From Terriglobia bacterium (GTDB lineage Bacteria; Acidobacteriota; Terriglobia; Terriglobales; Acidobacteriaceae): a DNA stretch of 64,000 nucleotides. Of the stretch, positions 27,179-36,216 are shown piece by piece. Under the pieces are notes generated by a model that was not told the DNA's origin, did no database searches, and worked only from the letters and a program-made list of their open reading frames with translations. A program made the position numbers and the translations under genes. Every line of letters begins with the position of its first letter. Position 1 is the stretch's first letter. The stretch is from NCBI GenBank assembly GCA_021324365.1, contig JAJPJE010000022.1, positions 1-64,000 of the forward strand, given 5' to 3'.

Positions 27179-28069
27179 TCATTGCAACAGTCCTTTGCTC
27201 TTCAGAAACTCTCGGGCGACAACCGGAGTGTCGCGGCGCTCGCCGTCGACCGCATAATTCATCTTCCGCATTTCATCTTCGCTGATCTTTCCCGCTAAGT
27301 CATCGAGCGCCGTCTTGAGCAGGGGGAATCGTCGGATTGTATCTTGCCTCACGATCGGCACGGCATCGTAGGGTGGGAAGTAGTGCCGATCGTCCTGCAG
27401 GACAACCAGATTCAGCGCCTGGATTAGTCCATCGGTGCTATTCCCGACAATGAGATCGACCTGATGATCTTTGATCGCGCGATACAGGAGGCCGAGGTCC
27501 ATCGCCTTGGGCGGCTGAGCAAAGTGCAGGTTGTAAACACGAGCCAGTCCGGCATATCCGTCGGGACGTTCCATAAACTCGTATCCGAATGCGGCCCTCC
27601 ATTGCGGCGAGTATTTGCCGGCTTCGGAAAGCGTATGAATGTGCAATCTGCGCGCATCCTCACCTCGAATGATTACCGCAAAAGTGTTATTGAATCCGAG
27701 TGACGGCATAACATCCAGTTTGAAGCGTTGAGCGTACTCGCTTTTGACTCGCTGAAACACGTTCGCTTCGTTGCCACTCGGCTTTTCCTCAAGGATCGCT
27801 GTCAATGCCGTCCCCGTGTATTCCGGATAGACATCAGCTCTTCCGGCCAGGAGTGCCTGATGGCATACGTAGGTGCCGGCAAGGTAGAAACGCCGCTCCA
27901 CCGGCACCTTGGTCCGGTACTCGATGTATTGGGCGAGAATCTCGCCCAGGATTGCCTGTTCAGTGAAATTCTTGGAAGCGACTACGATGCGGTCGTGATG
28001 CTGCGGCATGCAACTGGAGCACACGATCAGGGCGCAAACTATTGGCGCAGCAAGTTTCTTGAAAATCAT
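27179..28069 (-). CDS. Substrate-binding lipoprotein of an osmoprotectant-type ABC importer
   Basis: The protein has 296 residues from the ATG at 28069, whose ATGA overlaps the stop of the permease gene. The leader MIFKKLAAPIVCALIVCSSC has a lipobox-like Cys, so it is probably an outer-leaflet lipoprotein of the inner membrane. The mature part begins IVVASKNFTEQAILGEILAQ and has YPEYTGTALTAIL, DVMPSLGFNNTFAVIIR and LIVGNSTDGLIQALNLVVLQ, all typical of the OpuAC/OpuC/ProX-like family. That family binds glycine betaine, choline or carnitine. The ligand here is not proved. The gene is 16 bases upstream of glpD. Confidence 0.88.
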   Translation of the reverse strand: MIFKKLAAPIVCALIVCSSCMPQHHDRIVVASKNFTEQAILGEILAQYIEYRTKVPVERRFYLAGTYVCHQALLAGRADVYPEYTGTALTAILEEKPSGNEANVFQRVKSEYAQRFKLDVMPSLGFNNTFAVIIRGEDARRLHIHTLSEAGKYSPQWRAAFGYEFMERPDGYAGLARVYNLHFAQPPKAMDLGLLYRAIKDHQVDLIVGNSTDGLIQALNLVVLQDDRHYFPPYDAVPIVRQDTIRRFPLLKTALDDLAGKISEDEMRKMNYAVDGERRDTPVVAREFLKSKGLLQ

Positions 28070-28698
28070 ACGTGTGGCGGAGTCAGGCCCGCCTCCACCC
28101 ATCCCAGGCTGAGATCGCTGCCCAGAGCCAGCAATGCGGCCGGAAGCGCGCCCGCAAGAATCAATTGATTATTGACCATTGCCAAGCCACGAAAAATAAA
28201 CTCCCCAAGCCCTCCCGCTCCGATTGCCGCAGCGATCGTCGCAACCCCGATAGAAATAACAGTGGCCGTTCGCACACCCGCCATGATGAAGCTTGCCGCC
28301 AGCGGCAACTCAACCTGGAACAGCAGCTGCCCGTTCGTAAGGCCCATGCCCTCGGCCGCCTCACGCACCGCCGGATCCACTCCCATGATTCCCGTATACG
28401 TATTCCGCACGATGGGAAGAAGCGAATAGAGTGCCAATGTGACAATGGCAATTCGCTCCGCTCTTGCGCCCAGCCAGGGTGCTGGTAAGAGAAAGCCGAA
28501 AAGGGCAAGGCTGGGGATGGTCTGAATGATGTTTGCGCTGCCGAGAATGGCCGTGCGCAGACGCGGCTTTCGAGTCATGAGTATGCCAAGCGGAATACCG
28601 ACCGCAACCGCAATGAGAATCGAGATTCCTACCAGCCATATGTGCTCGAGCGTTGCTTCGCCAATCTCCCGCTGATGAAACAGAATGTAGTGGAGCAT
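28066..28698 (-). CDS. Permease of the osmoprotectant-type ABC importer
   Basis: The protein has 210 residues from the ATG at 28698. A TTG at 28719 would extend it and overlap the ATPase gene. About five to six membrane helices are present. The coupling EAA loop is seen as AVREAAEGMGLTNGQLLFQVELPLAASFIMAGVR, and LGIL...RKPRLRT precedes it. Such permeases pair with OpuC-type binding proteins. Only one permease gene is present, whereas many OpuC systems have two, so a homodimer is likely. It is coupled to the binding-protein gene. Confidence 0.9.
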   Translation of the reverse strand: MLHYILFHQREIGEATLEHIWLVGISILIAVAVGIPLGILMTRKPRLRTAILGSANIIQTIPSLALFGFLLPAPWLGARAERIAIVTLALYSLLPIVRNTYTGIMGVDPAVREAAEGMGLTNGQLLFQVELPLAASFIMAGVRTATVISIGVATIAAAIGAGGLGEFIFRGLAMVNNQLILAGALPAALLALGSDLSLGWVEAGLTPPHV

Positions 28699-28712
28699 TT
28701 TCGCATTTCCTC

Positions 28713-29498
28713 TCAGCAACCGCCGAATGCTTCGATATAGGCCCTCACCGCCGGATCGTCACTTACCTTGAATTGCTCCGGGGTGTAGGAGCCAATCAGT
28801 GTTCCGCTTTCCATCAGCCCAATCCTGCTTCCCAACAGCAGTGCTTCGCGGATGTCATGCGTGACCAGCACGATGGTTTTCTGCAGTCGATCGCGTAGCC
28901 GAAGAAACTGCTGCTGCAACTCGTTACGGCTCAGCGGATCGAGTGCGCCAAAAGGCTCGTCCATGAGCAAGATTGGTGGATCGGACGCGAGCGCCCGCGC
29001 CACGCCCACCCGCTGCCGCTGCCCTCCCGATAACTGATACGGATAGCGTTTGCCGAACTGTGCAGGATCGAGGTCAACTAACCTGAGCATCTCGTCCGTT
29101 CGCTCGCGAATCTCAGACCTGCTTCGCTTCTCGAGACGCAAGACTACACCCACATTTTTTGAGATCGTATGGTGTGGAAACAATCCCGCTTCCTGGATCA
29201 CATATCCAACCCGCCTGCGCAACTGGATGAGGTCCCATTGTGTCGTGGGCTTGCCCTCCACCAGGACTTCGCCTGCGTCCTGTTGAAGTAATCGATTGAT
29301 CAGCTTTAGGGATGTCGTTTTCCCCGATCCACTGCGCCCGAGCAGAACCAACGTCTCGCCGCCCTGAATTGCGAGATCCATGTCCTGGAGAACTTTCTGG
29401 CCATTCGGTGCGCGATAGCTGACGCGGCGGAACTCGACCACGTTGCCTGCGGGTGAAGACTCGCCGTCATGGGACGAGTTGTCAGTCATGCTTTGCAT
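28713..29498 (-). CDS. ATP-binding subunit of the osmoprotectant-type ABC importer
   Basis: This gene encodes 261 residues. The Walker A motif is GRSGSGKTT, the Q loop is in YVIQEAGLFPHHTI, the signature is YQLSGGQRQR, and Walker B is ILLMDEPFGALD with the H loop in VTHDIREAL. These match the OpuCA/ProV subfamily, although no C-terminal CBS domains are present. It energises import by ATP hydrolysis at the cytoplasmic face. It is the first gene of a seven-gene minus-strand run that continues through permease, binding protein, glpD, glpK, glpF and the rhodanese. Confidence 0.93.
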   Translation of the reverse strand: MQSMTDNSSHDGESSPAGNVVEFRRVSYRAPNGQKVLQDMDLAIQGGETLVLLGRSGSGKTTSLKLINRLLQQDAGEVLVEGKPTTQWDLIQLRRRVGYVIQEAGLFPHHTISKNVGVVLRLEKRSRSEIRERTDEMLRLVDLDPAQFGKRYPYQLSGGQRQRVGVARALASDPPILLMDEPFGALDPLSRNELQQQFLRLRDRLQKTIVLVTHDIREALLLGSRIGLMESGTLIGSYTPEQFKVSDDPAVRAYIEAFGGC

Positions 29499-29782
29499 GA
29501 ACGCTCTCTATTGGACACGCGCTAGCGGACAACGATACAAACTGGCGTGGTCCACTGTACATAGTGCGTCACCGAATTATGCAAATGATGGCTCGCATCG
29601 GTTTTTTGGCGTGAATTGGGCGTGTACACAGGTATGATTAGGACTACAAAGAAATTGCCAGCGGCCCATCTGCTGAGCCCATTCCGCGGCCGACAGGGAA
29701 CCTGATCGACAATCCGGGTTGTTTCCTAGCATTGAGCCGGACAGCCATTCCCTATCGAAGCGCACTTGGAAACACTGAGATC

Positions 29783-30991
29783 ATGGTCACATTGCAAGAG
29801 GTGAAAGCGGCACGGGAACGGATTCAGGATTCCGTCTTCATCTCACCCTGCTCGCATTCAGAAACATTTTCGCAGCTTACCGGCAACAAGGTTTTTCTTA
29901 AACTCGAAAATACGCAGATGACCGGCTCCTACAAGGAGCGTGGCGCACTGAATAAGATCCTGACGCTTACTCCGGAAGAGCGCTCACGAGGGTTGATCGC
30001 GGCTTCAGCAGGCAATCACGCGCAAGCAGTTTCGTATCACGCGACTAAGCGCCACATTTGTGCGCAGATCTGCATGCCTTTAGCTACGCCACTGAACAAG
30101 GTAATGGCAACGCGTCGCTTTGGAGCCGAGGTCGTCCTATACGGCGCGAATTACGACGAGGCTTGCGACGAGGCTATGCGCCTGTGTTCGAAGCAGGGAC
30201 TCACTTTCATCCATCCCTTTGATGACGACGCGGTAATCGCGGGACAAGGAACCGTTGCCCTGGAGCTGCTGGAACAGTTGCCCGAGGTGGAAGTGGTAGT
30301 CACGCCCATTGGAGGGGGTGGATTAATCAGCGGAGTGGCTTGCGCGCTGAAAGAGACGAATTCCAAAATCCGCATTATCGGCGTCCAGACCTCGCGTTTG
30401 CCATCGATGAAAGCGGCGATCGATTCTGGTGAGCAGGTCGTACTACCCGTAGCCTCGACACTGGCGGATGGCATCGCCGTGCGGCGCGCCGGCGACAATA
30501 CAGTTCCCATGGTGCGCAAGTACGTGGATGAAATCGTCACCGTCGAAGAAGAGGAAATAGCCAGCGCAATTCTTCTTTTGCTGGAGCGCGAAAAGACGCT
30601 GGCCGAGGGCGCGGGCGCGGTAGCCGCCGCTGCCCTGGCGCATCAAAAGATTGCGTATAAGGGCAAAAAGATTGTTGCCATTGTTTCGGGCGGGAATATT
30701 GATGTTTCCATTCTCTCTCGCATCATCGACCGTGGATTGGCGAAAGATGGACGCCGCATCCGCCTGCGCATTCACCTGCCCGACTATCCGGGAGCGCTGC
30801 ACCGACTGACCGGAGTGCTGGCCGAGCATCGAGCGAACATCGTTGAAACCTCCTATGACCGTACTTATTTCGGGGTAAACCTCGGCGACACGGCGATCGA
30901 CCTCACCATGGAAACGCGCGGCTCAGAACATGTAGAGGAGCTGCTGGCTGCTCTTGAAGCGGAAAAGTATGTGCTGGAGAGGATTCAGTAA
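29783..30991 (+). CDS. Threonine dehydratase with ACT domain
   Basis: The protein has 402 residues from the ATG at 29783, the usual length of the catabolic/biosynthetic ACT-bearing type. A TTG further upstream was rejected. The PLP-binding Lys51 lies in TGSYKERGALNKI, and the Gly-rich phosphate loop is PIGGGGLISG. A C-terminal ACT-like domain (about 325-402) begins at RIRLRIHLPDYPGALHRL. The enzyme converts threonine (and probably serine) to 2-ketobutyrate, the entry to isoleucine synthesis or to catabolism. The ACT domain suggests allosteric control. Isolated gene, divergent from the ABC importer operon. Confidence 0.93.
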   Translation: MVTLQEVKAARERIQDSVFISPCSHSETFSQLTGNKVFLKLENTQMTGSYKERGALNKILTLTPEERSRGLIAASAGNHAQAVSYHATKRHICAQICMPLATPLNKVMATRRFGAEVVLYGANYDEACDEAMRLCSKQGLTFIHPFDDDAVIAGQGTVALELLEQLPEVEVVVTPIGGGGLISGVACALKETNSKIRIIGVQTSRLPSMKAAIDSGEQVVLPVASTLADGIAVRRAGDNTVPMVRKYVDEIVTVEEEEIASAILLLLEREKTLAEGAGAVAAAALAHQKIAYKGKKIVAIVSGGNIDVSILSRIIDRGLAKDGRRIRLRIHLPDYPGALHRLTGVLAEHRANIVETSYDRTYFGVNLGDTAIDLTMETRGSEHVEELLAALEAEKYVLERIQ

Positions 30992-31043
30992 GCGATAAGT
31001 CCGGCGTCTCGGCGCGGGCTTTCAGAACCGCGATCCCTTTTGA

Positions 31044-32330
31044 TTAGCTAAATAACGTGCCTTGGGAGCGCGCGTGTTGGCGACGTGGCCTGGGCTTCTG
31101 AAAGAGCTCTACCCGATTTCGGCCGCGATCTTTCGCCTGGTATAGCGCCTTGTCTGCGGCCTGTAAAACCTGGTGGACCGAAGTAGCTTCGGAGTGTGGC
31201 TCTGCGACGCCGATGCTGATGGTGACGTTCGTATCCGTACGGCGCTGGAATCGAAGGATCTTTCGTTGTGGCGAACGGCGCTCCGGACGTTCTCGAACGC
31301 TGCGTTCCGGCCCGCGCACAACAAAGTTCGATTCGGCAACCATCCGCCGGAGACGCTCGGCTTCCATGATTGCCTCTTCCGCACGGATGCCCGGATACAC
31401 CAACACAAACTCTTCGCCGCCGAAACGGAAAGCTCGCCCATTGGCGCCGGCATCCTTCAACTTGGAGGCCACCATGCGAAGCACCTGATCGCCAACGTCG
31501 TGACCGAATGTGTCGTTGAATCTCTTGAAGTGATCGATGTCAACGATAGCGAGGGAATACTGTCCCGACATCCCGGGGATCATCTGATTGAAGGCGCGTC
31601 GCCCCGGCAACTTGGTCAGTTCGTCCTGGTAGGAAATCTGATAGGACGTTTCCACGACTGCGATGGCCAGGAAGACACCGGCGAGTATGCAATACGAGGT
31701 GGCTCTTCCCGGGCTGTTGTTCACGATTGCGGCAAATACGGCCCACAGTGACCAGAACAACGAGTTGTCTTCCGGCGACTCGGTAACCCACCAGCGCGCA
31801 CCGATAGCTCCAGCCGCGATGATGAATAACGCGATGCTGATCTCCGGCATGCGCGTCGTAAACCGGTGGACGGTAGGGCTCTCCATCCAGGTAAAGATGG
31901 ACGGTCCGGGGCGACAGGCCACCGCGATGATTGCTGCCTGTGCAACCAGCAAGCCGCTCCACCAGGCGAAGGCAGCGCGGTCAAAAGTGGGATTATCCAC
32001 CAATAGGAGGAGAGCAAAATTCAGCGGAATAATGAGCGAGAGACAGCGGGCCAGGTCTCTCGAAAATGCGGTAGCACCGGCCGGCGTGCCCCATCCCAGC
32101 AGAACCTGTTCCGCAACTACCACAAGGATAGCGGCTAGCAGCACTCGATAGAGATGAAAACGGAGCGCCAGCGCCATGGCAGCTACCAGGAGAAAAATCG
32201 AAAAGAAGCGCAGTGTCGAGGTCGCAACTACCGGCAGCAGCCGCGTTTGCAGCAGGAGGAGCGCTACGAAAAACAGGCCCCCGCTTGGTACGAACAGATG
32301 AAAGAGTACTGACCTAATACGGCGGTTCAA
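31044..32330 (-). CDS. Membrane GGDEF diguanylate cyclase
   Basis: The protein has 428 residues from a TTG start with AGGTAAGGT just upstream. Six to eight hydrophobic helices fill residues 8-210. The GGDEF domain (about 240-405) starts at DELTKLPGRRAFNQMI and has the catalytic RFGGEEFVLVYPG. No RxxD inhibitory site is visible just before it. A basic insertion (about residues 345-375, containing RSVRERPERRSPQRK) separates the second half. The product is cyclic di-GMP. The window also holds an HD-GYP phosphodiesterase and a PilZ-like protein. The gene is monocistronic. Confidence 0.93.
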   Translation of the reverse strand: MNRRIRSVLFHLFVPSGGLFFVALLLLQTRLLPVVATSTLRFFSIFLLVAAMALALRFHLYRVLLAAILVVVAEQVLLGWGTPAGATAFSRDLARCLSLIIPLNFALLLLVDNPTFDRAAFAWWSGLLVAQAAIIAVACRPGPSIFTWMESPTVHRFTTRMPEISIALFIIAAGAIGARWWVTESPEDNSLFWSLWAVFAAIVNNSPGRATSYCILAGVFLAIAVVETSYQISYQDELTKLPGRRAFNQMIPGMSGQYSLAIVDIDHFKRFNDTFGHDVGDQVLRMVASKLKDAGANGRAFRFGGEEFVLVYPGIRAEEAIMEAERLRRMVAESNFVVRGPERSVRERPERRSPQRKILRFQRRTDTNVTISIGVAEPHSEATSVHQVLQAADKALYQAKDRGRNRVELFQKPRPRRQHARSQGTLFS

Positions 32331-32494
32331 ACCTTACCTGATTGCTCCAGGATGGGGATTCTCCTGGCCAGTTCCCAACATAGTCCCTCTCATTCGCTTC
32401 CAAAAGTGCCTCTTGGGATACGAAGATGCCACCAGACGTACATCACGGGGAGTGAACTAAGGAGACCGTCACATAAGGCAAAAAAGCATCGCGT

Positions 32495-35400
32495 TTAGGA
32501 CTCGCTCATCACCAGTTCGCCGCCGGTCTCGAAGAGGCTCTCCACCTGGTACTTCGCTTCGGTAGCCGCCCGGATGCGAACTTCAATCTGCTTTTCGAGG
32601 GCAGCGATTCGCTTCGCGTCAGGTTTGGGCCGTTGCCCGAGCCGCACGAGAGCCGGCAAGGCCATCCACCACAGGAATTGCTCAAAAAGTTCCTTGTTGA
32701 AGTAGCGAATTCCTTCGTACGAATGCACGCCGATCAACCACGCAATGTCGGGATCGTGCAGCCAACTGAAGGGCGCTTGGGTAATTTTCGGCTTCTCTCC
32801 TGGAGCCCACGCCCGATGCGCTAAAAGTCCGCGAATGCGCGCAGCAGCGCGCCAGCGATCATCTCCTTCGATCCCCAAGGAATTGAACAGCTGTGCCATC
32901 GGCTCACGGAGACGCAAGGCGTCGAGCAACTGTGCCGCTGCGCGGTCGGGATCAGCCGGATCGAGGTAAGAGCCTAAGGCGTACATGGCGGCCCAGGCGA
33001 TAACCGTATCCCAGATCGCTGCCGTTTTTTCGCCTTCAGTATTGAACGGCAGTACCTTGTTCGCTTCCGCTAGCAGCTCTTCCGGAAATTGCTTCGCAAA
33101 TTGTGGGATCTGCAAAGCGCCGTCGATCTGATCTCCGAACAACTTTAAACATGTCTCAACATCGCCTTTCCATTTTGGAGCGGGCGATAGACCCGTAATC
33201 TCGCCATGATCGGCTTCGACGAAATGGCGCACCTGCTCCAGGAAAGCCCGGACGCGATCCTTCATTTGCGGCAACAGATCCGACTCAGGCTTGGCAGTTG
33301 CCTGTATTTCAGCGTGCTTGGCCAAAGAGTCCGCGATCGCTGGCTCCAGCACCCATCGCAAAGAATCGTGGACCGGCTTCAACTGCAGCGCTCGCATGGC
33401 ATCGGCGAGGCTCGAAACTCCCCGACCGCCGAGCGAATCGCACAGCATCCCCCACGGATGATTCAAGTCTTCCTGCAGATTCCGCCAATCCAAGAAGACA
33501 TGACATTTATAGGCACCGAGTTCCAAGCGCATTCCCTTCTCGGCGAGGTCGCGGGCGCGATAGAGATATTCCAGGCCCGTGACGGAGTCGCGGGCTGCGA
33601 TGAAGTTCGCTGCATCCCACGAAGCGCCCAGGGCGTCACCGACTGTCCGCTGACGAAGGTGCTTGTTGCCGTCGGGCCGCTTTTCCGCGTAAGCACACGA
33701 AACGCGAATCCAGCCACGCGTGTCGCCGTAACGATTGTTGTAGACGACCAGCGCCCGCTCATCGCCGAGTTGGTTGGAGTACGCGAACACGTCTTCGTTT
33801 ACCTGGCCTGATTCGGTATAGAAGTCGAAAAGCAGGAAGTCGCGCACTTCCGCAAAGAGCGCCCGCCGATGCAGCAATGGTGTTATCTCGCGCTCATGAC
33901 GCGCAACCAGCCACGAGTCCGGTTGTTCGTCGTGATATGCGCGGCGGTATTCCATTCCGTAGCGCTCGGTAAATCCCTCGATCTGCCCATGGCCGAACAT
34001 CGGAAGACCCGGCAGCGTTGACATCAATGTGCAAACGCCAAAATACTTGTCGCCTTTTCCGAACTGATCCACTGCTGTGCGTTCGTCCGGATTGTTCATG
34101 AAGTTGACGTAGCGCTTGAGGATCTCGGGGTCGAACTCGATGGTGTTCTTAATAACGCTGCGATAGTTCTGATTTTCCTCGTCGCGCAGCATATTCATGA
34201 AGGCGCTGTTGTAAACACGATGCATGCCGAGGGTACGGACGAAGTAGCCTTCGAGCAGCCAGAATGCCTCGGCAAGGAGAAGCGTGCCTGGGACTTCGGC
34301 AGCAACCCGATCGACGACTTCGCGCCAGAACTCCTGTGGCATGGCGCGATCGAATTCCGGCTTTGTTAATCCATGTTCGGCACGCGACGGAATCGCGCCG
34401 CCCGTACCCGGTACCGGATACCACAAGCGCTGGTAATGCTGCTTGGTCAGCGTCATCGCGGCGTCAAAGCGAATCACCGGCGACAGCCGCGCGACATGCA
34501 GAATGTTCTGGATGACCGCCTCACGCACTTCAGGCTTCAGGTAGTTCAACTGAGCTGTGTCGTTCCAGGGAAAACTGGTTCCGTCGTTTCCGTGATAAAT
34601 AAAACGAGTGTCTCCAGTCCAACGGTCCACTCTGCGAAACACCACGGCAGCATCGGTACGATCGTAGTAGTGATCTTCGATTTTGATCTCGACTCGCCCA
34701 TCGCTGGAAACATCCGGGCCGTCGAAGCGATAAGAAGGAAAGGGACTGTACGGCAACTGAATGAACCAGTCGGAGTGCTCGATCACCCAGCGCGAATCGA
34801 TCCCCATATGATTTGGCACCATGTCACTACCCATGCGAATGCCACGCAGCATGGCGCGGTCACGCAAATTGAGGAACGCACCCTCGCCGCCAAGATCGTG
34901 CGCGACAACATAGTCATCCAGCGAATACGCTGATGCCGCGGCCTCTGGATTTCCGGTCAACTGCTTGATGCGCTGCGATGCGCGGCTTCTCTCCCACAAG
35001 CCAATGAGCCAAAGCGCGTTGAAGCCGCGGCGGGCCATCAGGTCCAATTCTTCATCCGGAACCTGGCTCAGGCTGTGAATGTGCCGGCGGTATTTCTTCG
35101 ATAGTTGATCGAGCCAGACGTAAACACTTTTGGCGATCATTACCGTGCGCGGCATCCATTCGGTATCGGCACTGAAGCGCTCGTACTCAGGCTCGCGCGC
35201 AATGAAGTGCGGAATGGCCGCCGCACTGGAATCACCCTGTAAGCCGCCCAAGGCTCCAAGAGCCTGATGCGGATGGAACCGCATCCAGATTGCGATTTCT
35301 TCTTCCTTAAAGATGTCCAGAGCAACCATTATTCGCCGTAGAAAGTCGCCCAGCAGCGCCGTCCACTTCTCGCGCATAAAAGCGAGCTGGCCTTCCAGGG

Positions 35401-36091
35401 AATCCGGAGAAGCCAGCGCAGGTGCCCGCAACACCGCTACCAGGTTTTGATTGTCGGGACCGAAGCGCGGACGCGTTTCGAAGTAGCTGTGCAGTGCCGA
35501 TGTAATGCTTTTATAGTTCGTCTTTTCCGTCAGCGAGAGATCATCAAACAGTTCTCGATATTGTCGAAAAGCGGGATTCTCATTCGCCAGCCATAGCATC
35601 ATGAGCTCTTCGAGCGCAACCGCACGATGTGACATGCCGCCGGTGGACTTTGCGAGCCAGTCGCCGGATGTTTGCTCACCCCGGTAAACGACAATCGGTG
35701 GAAACTGCGTTGTGAACGCGAGTAAGGTTTTGTTCAGACCTTCGGCGCCCAACTGCGATTCGAACCATGTGACGGCATCCTCCATGGCTCGCGGGTCACG
35801 CTGCTGCCGGTAGAGCGCGACAAGAGCATGCAGTGCTTCATCGATGAGTCCCATGGCATTGAGCGCGCCGGGACGAACCGCCAACTCCGGGTGCTTCTGT
35901 ACATCGCGCAAGCGGTTCATCTTTTCTGCAAAGCGGCGGCTGGCTGCGGGGTTCGCAAAAAAGACATTGCCGTTCCACGAGAAGATTTCTTCCTCGAACT
36001 GATATTGGTCGCGAACCAGGCGGGAGACGTGAAACTCGAACTTGGGAAGGTGGGTCATCATTTTGAGCGCACTCGGTTCATGATTCGACAT
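32495..36091 (-). CDS. Large GH13-type alpha-amylase family protein with extra N- and C-terminal regions
   Basis: This gene encodes 1198 residues with no signal peptide. A GH13 (beta/alpha)8-like core spans about residues 340-800. Conserved region I is RMGSDMVPNHMGID, and region II is PVIRFDAAM with the nucleophile Asp543. Region III is LLLAEAFW with the general acid Glu608. Region IV is MNNPDERTA with Asp669, where the His usual before that Asp is Pro. A helical N-terminal part (1-330) and a long C-terminal part (about 830-1198) have no recognised domain. The protein probably acts on an intracellular glucan or oligosaccharide, but specificity is unknown. It is apparently monocistronic. Confidence 0.85.
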   Translation of the reverse strand: MSNHEPSALKMMTHLPKFEFHVSRLVRDQYQFEEEIFSWNGNVFFANPAASRRFAEKMNRLRDVQKHPELAVRPGALNAMGLIDEALHALVALYRQQRDPRAMEDAVTWFESQLGAEGLNKTLLAFTTQFPPIVVYRGEQTSGDWLAKSTGGMSHRAVALEELMMLWLANENPAFRQYRELFDDLSLTEKTNYKSITSALHSYFETRPRFGPDNQNLVAVLRAPALASPDSLEGQLAFMREKWTALLGDFLRRIMVALDIFKEEEIAIWMRFHPHQALGALGGLQGDSSAAAIPHFIAREPEYERFSADTEWMPRTVMIAKSVYVWLDQLSKKYRRHIHSLSQVPDEELDLMARRGFNALWLIGLWERSRASQRIKQLTGNPEAAASAYSLDDYVVAHDLGGEGAFLNLRDRAMLRGIRMGSDMVPNHMGIDSRWVIEHSDWFIQLPYSPFPSYRFDGPDVSSDGRVEIKIEDHYYDRTDAAVVFRRVDRWTGDTRFIYHGNDGTSFPWNDTAQLNYLKPEVREAVIQNILHVARLSPVIRFDAAMTLTKQHYQRLWYPVPGTGGAIPSRAEHGLTKPEFDRAMPQEFWREVVDRVAAEVPGTLLLAEAFWLLEGYFVRTLGMHRVYNSAFMNMLRDEENQNYRSVIKNTIEFDPEILKRYVNFMNNPDERTAVDQFGKGDKYFGVCTLMSTLPGLPMFGHGQIEGFTERYGMEYRRAYHDEQPDSWLVARHEREITPLLHRRALFAEVRDFLLFDFYTESGQVNEDVFAYSNQLGDERALVVYNNRYGDTRGWIRVSCAYAEKRPDGNKHLRQRTVGDALGASWDAANFIAARDSVTGLEYLYRARDLAEKGMRLELGAYKCHVFLDWRNLQEDLNHPWGMLCDSLGGRGVSSLADAMRALQLKPVHDSLRWVLEPAIADSLAKHAEIQATAKPESDLLPQMKDRVRAFLEQVRHFVEADHGEITGLSPAPKWKGDVETCLKLFGDQIDGALQIPQFAKQFPEELLAEANKVLPFNTEGEKTAAIWDTVIAWAAMYALGSYLDPADPDRAAAQLLDALRLREPMAQLFNSLGIEGDDRWRAAARIRGLLAHRAWAPGEKPKITQAPFSWLHDPDIAWLIGVHSYEGIRYFNKELFEQFLWWMALPALVRLGQRPKPDAKRIAALEKQIEVRIRAATEAKYQVESLFETGGELVMSES

Positions 36092-36216
36092 CGAGTGACT
36101 TCAATGCGTTAAGAACGATAACAGAAGAACTGGTTGAAGCAAGCCCGCAATACAGAATCGATTTGCATGCAGGGAAAAAAGTGAGAAGCCTTTTGCCGGC
36201 GAGCGAGTTGCTCAGA

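Noticed and set aside
30992-31032. Terminator after the threonine dehydratase gene
   Set aside because: Only a 5-base stem (CGCGG/CCGCG) with a long loop is visible, so it was not called.
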